Assembly: GCF_001625305.1 (NCBI RefSeq)
Contig: NW_017804020.1
Span: 5,090,995-5,154,994 of the forward strand
Origin: Branchiostoma belcheri
Lineage: Eukaryota; Chordata; Leptocardii; Amphioxiformes; Branchiostomatidae
DNA length: 64,000 bases
Direction: 5' to 3'
Positions within the stretch are counted from its first letter, which is position 1, and each line of letters opens with the position of its first letter. A program made the translations under genes and the position numbers. Below are positions 46,200 to 57,200 of the stretch, in pieces. Under the pieces are notes generated by a model. It was not told the origin of the DNA. It searched no databases and saw only the letters and a program-made list of their open reading frames with translations.

Positions 46200-49100
46200 A
46201 TGGAAGGCGGCGGGGACAAGCTGCCACCGTCTCCTTTCCGGAGCTCGGGTCCGCTGTTCCCGGTGAAACTGCGGGAGTTAGCGGACGACCCGACCATCCG
46301 GTCCGTGCGCTGGTCCCCCACCGGCGCCACGCTGCTCATCCACCAGAAGCTGCTGGAGGAGGAGCTGCTGGACCAGGAGAACGGCGCCTTCAAGACCAGG
46401 ACGTTCAGCTCCTTCTACCGGCAGCTGAACCTGTACGGCTTCCGGCGGGCTCGCGGGAACAAGGAGGGGCGGCCCGAGCACTCCGACGGCAGCAGAGAGG
46501 CCGCCGAGCTGAGAGAGTTTTATCACATGGTGAGTGGATTTTTAATTGAGTGTAAAAGCCTGATAATACATATCTCCTTGAACAGGTTTGAGAATCCCAG
46601 GGCTATGTCCTTATGAAATATGTCCGCTCTTGTTCCCTGCAGTACTTCCAGCGGGACCAGCCGGAACTGCTGTCCCTCGTGCGGCGGCCCAGCTGTTCCC
46701 GGGCGGCGCTGTCCGAGCGACGGGTCGAGAGGGTCCGGCTGCTGCAAGGCGAGTCACCACAAGACCGCGCGGCGCTGTCCGAGCGACCGGCCGAGAGGAC
46801 CCGGCTGCTGCAGGGCGAGTCGACGCAAGACAACGTCGTTGTCAACGAGACCGTAACCTCTAGCAATCTATTTCATAACTGCAAGCACCAAACACCTGAC
46901 GGCGGTACAGCAGATATTCTCCCACAGGTAAATCGCCAGTCCATGCCAGTTATTCCTGCCGCCGCCTCTCCAGCGCCGGCTGAAACCGTCACCACCACGT
47001 CCACAGGTTCAACAATACAAGAAGGAACTCTATATGATACCTTTGTGTCTACAGGCACGTCACCCGGTACCAACGTGATTTACCAGTCGCTCTGGACCTC
47101 GAACATTCTGGCTGGAGACCGGAAAACGTCCGCTCTAGACCAGGGGCGGCCGCTGTTCTGCAGTCCTCGGGGCTCTGCGATGATCCAACCACAGGAGTTC
47201 TCACTTCGGCCGAGGGTACCGGGGCCGAGACGGAATCTATTTGGTGCTGCTGCTAACCAGCAGGTTCCCGGAGCAGTTGGGCAGGCTATCGATGTTACTA
47301 GCCAGCAGATTCCCGGACAAAGTTGTGACGCTGCTATCCAGCAGATTCCCTTAATAATCGGTGCCGGGCGCTTCCAACCGAACACAAGCAGACACGCGCG
47401 AGTGGAACAAATGCAGTCAAAACTGCCACACGAGGGGAAACTCCGGTTGGAAGTACCGCGGATAGATCTTGAGGAACAGCCACCGTCGACGTCGAAAGTG
47501 CCATGTTTGGATGCGCCCGGAATGGGAGTACCATGGCAAGATTTACCACAGGTAATGGTACCACATGTAAAGGTACCACATGTGAAGGTACCACAGGTAA
47601 AGGTACCGCTATCTGAAGTACCACAAATACATGTTTCCCCAGCAGAAGAGCCCAGACTAGACGAACGCCAAATCCACGCAGCAAAAGTGGCAACGCAACA
47701 AACAGAGGTACCACATGCACAGAGAGAACCTCAACATACCGTACGACGACTGGAAGAGCAACAGACGAAAAGGCTTCGATCCAAAGCTTCTCCAGGACAA
47801 GGAGGTTCAAAATCAAATTTTAAACCTCCTTGTCCAGAAGAACTGCCAGCAGGGCTGTCACTGATAGAAGTGGTGTGGATGCCGCCCCCACAAGCTGGAC
47901 TGCCGCAGACGAAAGTAGCGCCAGACGTGAAAACGCTTTCCTTGAGAGAACCGAACACAAGAGTACCTGGTGTACAGCTACAGCGGGTAGCGCCATCGTG
48001 GATGGAGGTGCCACGGATAGAAGTGGACACCCCATTTGGAATAGATGTCACACACAAGGTAGTGCCACTTGACAAAGTTCCACAGATGAGAGCATTGCCG
48101 GTAGAAGTCTCCACACCACAACCCAGAAGGCCTGCCTTAGACACGTCACAGTATCAGAGGGAAGTACCACGACTAGAAGTGTCTGACATGAAAATGCGCC
48201 AGATAGAAATGCCGGAGATGAAAAGATTCCCATCAGCACCACAGCCGACCGTCCCTCCTGCGGCCGCCAGCCAGTCACCACAGCCAATGATCGGTCCGAC
48301 TGTCCGGGAGGAAAACCCTGCGGAGGTAGAGGTCTGTGCCCGCTGCAGGAGGAAATCTGGACCCTCCGGTGAGCATGCCGACGACATTGATCTCACGGCC
48401 GGAGAAACGACATTGCCGGTTGAACTTGAAACAAACACGACTGCAAAGGAGACGATGAAACCTGCTTGCCACAAGCCGTCCGTATCGGAGGTTTCCATCC
48501 CATCACCAGCTACGAATGAACTGTCCCCAGTACCGGAGGTCTTCGTCCCCCCGCCAGCTCGGAACCCAGCATCCCCATCTACAGGAGAGACCTGTCCGTT
48601 CACAGGTGTTTTACATGTGCCCATCCTGGGGAGTCCGAAAAAACGCACGGACTCTTCTTGTCCCGTTTCCATGGCAACAGGTTCCGTGGGTCCCGTCGTC
48701 ATGGCTCCCGATTCTCCTGACGACGTTGATGACGTTTCCTTCCTGACTGTTGCCAACTTTGAGGAGGTTATGACGTCACCAAGCAAAAGACAGAAGGCGT
48801 ATGACGAGAGAGAAAGCCAGGCGGACAAGACGCCTTGCGAAGAGGCGAAGTCTAAACAGTCAGCCTCACCTGCGGAGCAGGAATCAACACACCTATGTCT
48901 TGAAAAAGACAGCATGTCATCCCCGGAAGACGTTTCAGAGACACCGAAGCGGAAATATAGAAGAAGATGTAAGAAACGGTGCGAACGTGCGATGAAGGCT
49001 CCGCGGAAGAAGGTCCAGGAGATGACGCCTGAAGAAGAGGTCCTGGCGGCCGTCCGAGCCATTCAGGAGGAAGTGCGAAAGGAAGAGATCACTCTAGATC

Positions 49101-49846
49101 TGGATGAAGTCCCGGCCGTGTCTGAACCTCAACGCGACATGCCACGAACATTTCACGACAAGCCGCGACCACAACACGACATGCCACGGCAACTTGACAT
49201 GCCACGAACGCCGACGACAAAGCCGAGCGCAGGTTTTAACAACGCGTCATTGTCTGTCGTTAACCTCCCAATTGTTTCTTACGCTGGGCTGGCACCTGAA
49301 GACGCCAAGAAGCTTCCGTTTAAGAAACGATTTTACTCTGGCTTAGTGACAGAGCAGAATAGGAGTGCTGCAGTACTGGAACCTGAGGAACAGAGGGCGC
49401 TGTCTTCAAGTATTGACGACTTGATCGTCCTCGGAACAAGTATAACGCTGGTACCACCACCAGATTTCAGTGTCAACGTTGTTACAGAGGATTTAAGGAC
49501 GGAAAACGTACAGAAAACACCGAAGGTTGACACAACATCTGTGTCTCAGGATCAGGTTTATATCCCTATTAACTACAAGAGCGGCCTAAAGGCCATTGCC
49601 TCAGAGGTTGAGTGCGGAGAGGAAAACTTCCAAGATTTTGAAGTAGTTGAAATAGTTGAACTAGACTGTGAGATAGCGACAGAACAGTGTCTCCGGGACG
49701 GACAACGTGTAACATCAGGCGGTGAAGTTCAGCAAAACACGTGCACGATCCAACAACAGCAAGGCGAAGGTCATGTCGCTCAACCTTCAAATACGGACGC
49801 ACAGTTTGCACTACAACTCATCCCTGAAGACGTTACCATCGTTTGA
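46200..49846 (+). CDS. Heat-shock-factor-family transcription factor, HSF5-like, with long low-complexity tail
   Basis: Coding exons 46200-46529 and 46643-49846 with a 113-bp GT/AG intron give 1177 residues. The HSF DNA-binding domain occupies about residues 19-127: FPVKLRELADDPTIRSVRW, the recognition-helix motif FSSFYRQLNLYGFRR (69-83), then after the intron YFQRDQPELLSLVRR. FKT.xFxSFxRQLNLYGFR and FQRDQPELL are closest to HSF5/HSFY, and the wing has a long insert. I see no heptad trimerisation domain, as in those atypical members. The tail holds a 22-residue tandem repeat (130-151, 152-173), VPxxKVP repeats (about 404-442), QQxPG repeats, a basic cluster KRKYRRRCKKRCERAMKAPR likely to direct nuclear import, and HDMPR repeats. 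Human HSF5 is about half this length. The start is the ATG at 46200; the frame is open upstream but has no better ATG. CDS GC is high. Confidence 0.88.
46700..46831 (+). repeat. In-frame 66-bp tandem duplication in the HSF-like gene
   Basis: Two adjacent units, 46700-46765 and 46766-46831, encode RAALSERxxERxRLLQGESx followed by QD. The shared third positions show a recent duplication just after the DNA-binding domain. Confidence 0.9.
47540..47630 (+). repeat. Coding minisatellite of VPxxKVPx units
   Basis: ggtaccacatgtaaa/gaa-type 15-18 bp units are repeated, encoding VMVPHVKVPHVKVPQVKVPL. Degenerate relatives (EVPQIHV, EVPHAQ, EVPRLEV, EVPRIEV) are scattered through the tail, so the region probably grew by repeat expansion. 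Confidence 0.85.
47795..47835. repeat. 18-bp-arm hairpin inside the coding exon
   Basis: ggacaaggaggttcaaaa and ttttaaacctccttgtcc are reverse complements with one mismatch and a 5-base loop. The sequence is translated in frame (GQGGSKSNFKPPCP). Inverted repeats this long are unusual inside a coding exon and could be a tiny insertion. Confidence 0.85.
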
Positions 49847-49895
49847 TTTGAGCCATGACACTTGGGTCACAGACCGGGGCATCTCACATATGCTA

Positions 49896-49931
49896 AATAA
49901 AAGATAGACACGAAGCAAGTGCTGGAATAAA
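49896..49931 (+). terminator. Polyadenylation signals of the HSF-like gene
   Basis: AATAAA at 49896-49901 and again at 49926-49931, 50-85 bp after the stop codon, followed by T-rich sequence. They imply a very short 3' UTR and leave only about 250 bp to the HUWE1 first exon. Confidence 0.7.
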
Positions 49932-50159
49932 GTTTGTTACAAATATGTTCAAACGACACTTACTTAGTTTTCCATTTTATACTTTACATATACTTTACAC
50001 TATACTGTTTCACAATTACATGTAGCTTCAAGTTTCATATGTACTCGTCTTGTTTTTGTACGTCTTTCGAGTTTGTGGCAGAGAATACAGATGCTATGTA
50101 TATTTGAAGCCTCCGTTGGTTGTGTGGCTTAATAATGCATTTTAGGTTGAAAATCAGAA

Positions 50160-50283
50160 AACACGTCATAAGGAAATTTGAATTTCCCGCGTTGTAAGGT
50201 CAAAGTTGGAGCTCCCATCATGCCGTGTTTTGCCCAGAACGAGGCAAAAATCCGGGGTCTGAAGAAAATGGCGACCATTTCAG
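50160..50283 (+). promoter_or_regulatory. HUWE1: HUWE1 promoter and non-coding first exon
   Basis: A compact TATA-less arrangement: tttcccgc (E2F-type) at 50183-50190; ctcccatcatgccg at 50212-50225, similar to the ZNF143/SBS core; aaaatggcgaccat (YY1-type) at 50265-50278. The sequence then ends catttcag before gtgagt, a strong donor at 50284. The exon would carry a short upstream ORF from the ATG at 50268, which meets TGA soon after splicing to the ATG-bearing exon. The transcription start is inferred and the exon 5' end is not determined. Confidence 0.5.
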
Positions 50284-53200
50284 GTGAGTTTTTACGCGGT
50301 CGTTTGGCACGACTTGGTGTCGAAATAACAGGTTATTTGGTCAGTCTATTCCTGACAAATACATTTGTGGGGAGACTCGGTTCTCCGGGAGTGTATCTGA
50401 TGGACTTCAGTGTGAAATGATGGGTAGAAACGGCCAAATTTCCTGGTGCGTGGCGCTTATTTTCGCTGAGCCAGTCGTGTGCGTGTGCCAATGAAAACGC
50501 ACGTCTTTTCCTGGCTATTCATATTAACCTGGCCAAATTCTATGTCATTGGGGCTCCTTTCGTACTTCTAACCCACCTTATCACATTTCCTGCTGTTGCT
50601 GTTAAGTGTTGGGTAAAAATTAGGGGGTTGTTCGACGTTACCAGTTGTCAATTGTGCAGTATCATCCCCCGTTCTTGAATAAAAACATGTCATAACATCA
50701 CGTTAATTTTGGTGGCCAGTATGAGCGTTTACGTGTTGAATACAAAACATCTATAAAACTTACCTTGCTGCAGTAGATATAAGTAGGAAATTCTACGGTA
50801 AATTATTTACAAGTACTTATGGTGTATATCGGTTCTTTGAACAGTGTGAAACGCTTAATTTGGATGATCCAGTTATCAGTTGGCACATGTTGATTTGAAA
50901 CACAAAGGGCTTCAACAAAGGAACAATAAGAGCTCATCACACTTTCTCCTCATCCTTATGAGGTAATAGATGTGTTTCCCAGGTAATTAAGAATTTGATA
51001 AGAAGATTGGATCAGTGTGCTTCCGTTTTATTTGCATTGTCCTTGTACCAAGTCTGCTTCTGGCATTACCTAATCCTTTAGTATGAGACTATGACCTCAC
51101 AATCATCAGTGTTGTTCAGACATGGCTGCCCACCTGGTTCTGTGATTGTGTCTGTCACCTGCCAGGTAAAAAGGGTGTAGGAGTTGGTCCTGTCTTCATC
51201 GTAGTGAGACGTCTGAAGATGCAGTGATGATCACTGATGAACAGGAGTGATGACTGTATTCTACCTGGTGGAACTTTCTAGAACAATCCTGGGTGACTGT
51301 GGGGAGGGGGGCACTGAAAGGAGAATAGTCTCGACTGTCTGTATGAACATCAGCCTCAGAGGGTCCTGCATGGTTGATCAGGGTATTTCGGTCTTGTAAT
51401 AGCTGACTTTTCTGATATGTTTGGTAATTTGATACCTCATTATATGGAGCAGTTCATGTAGGTAAGGACTTTTTTCAGACCAGACTGACTTGACAGAATA
51501 AGGCTTTCTGCTTTTCCTTGGTTTTTGGCAAAATCTTCTCTATCTGAGCCTCAGTAAATCACTCTACCTACTTCCCTTCTACATGTATTACTAGTTAAAC
51601 CTACGCAGATGTGTCTGCAGTTCTTATGCTGTTATTTGGCTTTTTGGCAAAAGCTCTCCCTACCTAGTCATCACTGTTCCCTTTGCATATTGTTCAGTCA
51701 TAAACTTGTATCTTAATTCTTGATCTTTGTCATGAGTCAATAGGGCTTACCACCCTTCTGTGTGTAACAGCTGTACAGCTAATATACTAGTAAATAGTAG
51801 TAGTAATCATTCTGTAGTGGCTGGTTTATCCAGGACTAGAAATACATTTTGCCTGTTGCCTGTTAGCAATGCATCACAGTTCACAGTTTAAAGCATGAAC
51901 CAACTTACTTGTAGGTTCCAAGTTTGTAGTGATGTATTGTACATCAAACACCTTGTTACTGTAACATCCTGCAGCCTAACCCCATAACCAAATAGAGAAT
52001 TGGTATTGAAACAGCTACTTCAACGTTTAACCTATCCAGTGAAAGGGTCCCTACTGTGTAGTTCTTGGGAGAACAAATTTGCATAACGCCTTAATTGGCT
52101 TAATTACAGGTAAGAAACACTGAAACTTGTCGTCGTGGCTGTTAGTTGTTCTTTTCTGAGCTGGCATACGGTACTCACCGGGTGGTACATTGGTAAGTTA
52201 ATTTATCTTTCTGTACAGTTGGCATTCTCCTTTTCTCTGTGGCTTCCATTTAAGATTTGCATTTACTATTTTGTAGTCTTCTGTATTCATTAAGGACATA
52301 TTCTGGGGTTTCAGCAGTGTTTTATTCAGATTTACAGGTTGTTGAAAGGCATAGATGTGACTTTGTAAATAGTACCTTCACCAGTGGCTTCAGTTGGCTG
52401 AGCTACATCCAGTCATTTTTTTGTGGGCAGACCATATTAAGTAGTAACCTTTGGCCTTCAAAGTTTTTTGGGGGGGTCTGTTGAAAAGCTTGTACAAAAG
52501 CAGTGTGACATCATGATTCAGAGTCTGTCATTAATAAATAGGGATGACAGGAAAAGGCACAGCCAGTTACACAAATACTTGTTTCTTGGACTAGAAAATA
52601 TCCTAAGATCAGGATGTCTGTTGGTAGCCTGTGGGCTAAGATGAGTGTACAGGGCTCAAAATATCCATCCACAAAATTGAAACTGCAGCAATATATAAAA
52701 AAGTTGTGTCCCTTTTTTCTTTCTTTCTAACTTAAGTGTTTTCCTGTCTGCTGATGTTTTGCACTTGTCGGATTGATGATAAGTTTGCAGCCAGATTGAT
52801 GTGATATGCGGTATGCTCCTATTCTGCCCCAGGATTTCTCCTATTGATTTCCAGTCCTAATGACTGTAGCTCAGCCAACTGAACCCAGTTATAAAACTTG
52901 TATGTGAGACTCAGAGATTGGCAGATAGCAGACATACATGTTCATCATGTTCAGAGAATGGGTCATAGAATGGAAGATGGCTATATTCTGTCCTTTTCTT
53001 TTAATAATTTTTTTAGATGCAAAGTGTCTAAAAAAACTCTTGAAGTTTTGATCAATGGATGTTGTGCACATCTGCTGGATTTTCCTTAGTCAGTTGTTGA
53101 TACAGTTCAGTCCGTTGTTTAATCAGGTTGTCAGAGTTACCTTACATTTCTACTTTGAGCCTACGGGTTGTTCTGAGGGAAAATCTTTTTATTAGCCAAT

Positions 53201-54162
53201 GATGATTTATGTGGTCACACTCCCCTGTAAGCCAGTCTGTATGAAATACAAGGCATTGCAAGTCCTGGATCATCCAAAAATTGTTTTCTCATGTTATGGT
53301 ATTTTCTAAGCAAGTATTCTGTACAGGTAAAATTTATGTCTTCAGTGTGTTATGTGTCATCACATGCTGGTAATATGATTGGGAACTTCAAAAATGCAAC
53401 AATAGAAGCTGTTTCAAGAAATCCAGTTTGGTGAATCCTGAAATTTTACTCGTTGCCCCTCCCACTTTATTGTTCTTGGAGAGTTTTGTTCATGTTGTGA
53501 TCTTGCAGGTGTTGCAGTGTGAGCATAATATACAACCTGAAGTTGATTTTACTGATTGTCTTGCTGTCAGATCCAGTAGTACAGAACAGACTTTTGTGTC
53601 CGAGTCTGTAAGAGTAATTAAACTTCTATCACTAGAAAGCCACTAGACGTGCACAGGGTCTGAATATCTAGTGTCAGATTTAGCAAGTAAGACTTCATGC
53701 AGGTTGATGTTGGAGAATTGTCAGCCTCCATTCTCTGCTGCCAGTAGGTATAGCAGTTTAATTACTTGCTGTGTCCGTCTTGATGTGTCATAAGGTGAGA
53801 AGTAAAAGAAATGACTGACAGTAGTTGAAGAGGTGAAATCACAGGTTTTAGGTCCTGCTAATTACCCAGGCTCTGCCAATGTTCTCAACACTCTCTCACT
53901 GGGGTTGTCATTACTGCTGTAAGGAGGGCTATGTTTACATGCAGATTGGCATCAGTTGGTCCCTCAGGTTTTTGGATCTGTGTAAGGGTCAAAACCTCCC
54001 TGGTTTGACAAGAACTCAACAGGTGATGTTGGTGATATTTCTGAAGAAAGCACATGGTTGCAGTTGGACTAAGCCAGTTTTCCATTGCTACTAGGATCAT
54101 GGATAAGCTGACCTTGATCTTGATGTAAACAAACTTGTTGACACCATGTTGTTGTTGTCCAG
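50284..54162 (+). other. HUWE1 5' intron
   Basis: AT-rich sequence without recognisable coding exons. The likely acceptor is gttgttgttgtccag ending at 54162, or tttccag ending at 54169. Either leaves a short leader before the ATG at 54205. Additional untranslated exons cannot be excluded. Confidence 0.5.
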
Positions 54163-54204
54163 TTTCCAGTATGATGTTTACCTGAAACCTGACCTAAGGC
54201 AGCC

Positions 54205-57200
54205 ATGAAAATTGACAGAACAAAGCTGAAGAAAACAGTCTCAGAAGTGGTAAGTGCATTCTTCAATCAATGAATCAATCAATCATTGGTCCAGAGGGAG
54301 GCCAAAAGAGTAACATAATCAATCATCCATGGCATGACTGACTGCAGATCGGTTTTATTATGAGATATTTTTCAGTAATGATTTATCAGATAAAGTCAGG
54401 TTAATGTTATTCCTAAGATGACCTGGATGTTTCTGTTTCTCCCCAGCCTGCTGACTGTAAGGCACTGATCGAACACCTGAAGACTGTACCATTAGAGGAG
54501 CTGCCGGGGGTGCTGGACAGCATCAAGACATGGAACTATGGGAAGGTGAGTACAAGGAAACGTAACAAGCTGGTTTGTGGATAGGCTGATTAACTCATTC
54601 TCCTAGCTACCCAATGACTGAACGATCCTTGAGACAAATAGTTGAAATACAATTCAGCTGTAACTGTAAACATTGGAAGCGGATCCTTCTGCCATTTGAA
54701 TAGGTCAGGTTTTGACACAGTTGCCTTGTTCTCTCTTTCTGATGAATTCTATGATGATTCCTGCAGTGGGATTCTTAGGTTGTTGTTACCAAAGTTGGAA
54801 GTCCTTTCCCACAAATCCCCCGGGAAAGACAGGAAGAATAGCTACATTTGTTGTAAGCTAAATGTGGATCCCAATAAAGTCAAGTCAAGATATACAGTGT
54901 GTCATGTCTACTTTTAGATAGTCCTTGAAATGATATACAGTCAAACCTGGCCAAGTAGACCACCCAGGGGACCACTCAAATTTGGCCTACTTGAGCAGGT
55001 GGTCTATTTGAAGAAAATCAGACCAACGACCAAGACATCACAAAGATATGGCAGTTTACAAGTATTATCATATTACTAGTATTATTAATTATAAACCATT
55101 ATTGCATCATCAATGATTCATCAAAGTACTTTAGTACATGTATATTTTTACTCATCCTTTCTTGACTACAACATGCACACAAAAGTATAGTACTAGTGGT
55201 TGACACATGAACAAGCAAAACACTGATGTACTTCCAGAAATAAAATATTTATTGCATAGAAAGTACATCTATTTGATTTTTATACAATCATGTACCAGGG
55301 CTCGAACTTAACTTTTTTCCCTACTGTCCCAGAACTGTCCCAAAAATAAATTCCAACTGTCCCAAAGTGAGGATTGACTGTCCCAAACTGGTTTTCAGGA
55401 AGTATGTATTACAACAACAATAAAGCTGAGTCAGAGAACAGTATTGCTGTGTAAGCTAATTGTCAATTGAAATAAACACAAAATCAACTCAAATTGAAAC
55501 TTGTCTTGGCTGGTTTATTGTGCCGACAAATGTAACAAAGACAAGCCAAAGTTCTTTTCAAACTTTCTTTCCATTTTCTTTCCTTCCACTTGTTATGTGC
55601 AGGCTACAGCAAGTGGCCCCTGTAAAGTGTGCATACTGCATGCTGCACACTGCAGTACTATATTATACTGCATGTATTACAATTCACAAATATTTACATG
55701 TTTAAATGTTTTACATTTCAAGGCCCCCTCCCCCTTCCGTCGGCGCATCCCTCTTTCGTACCGGCCGTACGATCTGGAGGCTGACACTCAGTTGTTGAAA
55801 CCACGCCGTCAGACTGAGATGATCCTGAACGTCTTTGAGGATCGACAGCATTGACTGCATTCGACGCCGGGGCCGCTCGCGGCGAGGAGAAAAAAGAGGA
55901 AATTTTCCTCTGTGCCATGCCGGCCATGACTCTCAAATTTTCTGATTTCGGCTGTTTTCGGCATTCCATTCGTCATTTCGCGGGAAACTAGGCGAAGTTT
56001 ACCGAAAGACACCGTACATTCCCGAGCTTTGCCGGTTCACTATATTTGGCATTGTCAGCTGATCTCCCGAGCATCTCCGGAAATATCCGAACATTAAATA
56101 GTTACAGTTCGCCATATATGGCAGATGCCTTGATTGGATGGAAGCTGTGATTGGTTGAATGTTGTTTACATGGATAGAATGTCTGGGAACTGGCGTGGGA
56201 AAGTGGCGCCAAGGCGGCGGGCTGCAATAGATCAAAGGCGATGGGCGGGGCGACAAAATAGTGGCCACATGCGTACACGGATGCCACACGCGCTGCTCAG
56301 CTGAGTGTATATCGAATTCGGCGGCTTTTGGTGAGGCCCAAAAATGGGTTGCGCGCCTGACAAACGTATGAACGGCTGACATTCTGATTGTGAATGTTCG
56401 TTATTTTTCCAGTGTCCCAAAAATGTCCCAAAGTGATTTTTCAGTTGTCCCGGCCGAAATTTTAGTGGCCAGGGGACATCGGGACATCGTTAAGTTCGAG
56501 CCCTGATGTACCACAGTAAAAAGCTTTGAAATTTCACAGCTTACTAGTATCTACACTTGGGTGTTTATAAAATTTAGCCTACATTACGATTTAGAGGTTT
56601 TTACAGAAACGATAAGGCGTTCATTTTGTGCTACTACGGGACTTTTTCGAAAACAATGAGACGAGTTACAAAATTCAGCGTCACCCAAGCGTGCAGACAA
56701 CAACAATCAAAATGGCGCCCCGGCGGCCAACTTCACAACGAGTTACAAACTACGAGAAATGAGGCATAAATCTGCTTAATTCCGAGGTTGAAATACAATC
56801 AAAAGTTAACCGTCATTTGTACTACTGAAAATGTAAAAGCCCCAGTAGCGTGCTAGCACGTGCTACGACTAAGACGAATCGAAAATTTGGGAACCAGGCG
56901 TAGTGAAAGAAAATGGGGTGGCGTCACATTTTTGCGAGTCAACTTTTACGGCAAAAAAATACAATTGAACGTTACTGTTAAAGGCTACAGTGTCTGTAGA
57001 ACTTTCTCGATGTCACCCTGGATTCCATTACGCTCCCATCCTAGGGCGAAGACGCCGGGCTTCGCTGTAAGCTCGTCTGCGGCCCTGCACATGCAGCGGC
57101 GTGCAGCGGCATAATTTGCGTGCCGCATGCAGCGGCTTGAAATTGTTAAAATCCCCACGGTCTGTATGAATCGTTCACCAGACCAGATGTCGACCAGACT

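Noticed and set aside
48154-49062. 302-codon open frame on the minus strand
   Set aside because: It lies wholly antisense to the HSF-like coding exon, is Ser/Thr/Gly-rich as expected from the complement, and has no domain or splice context.
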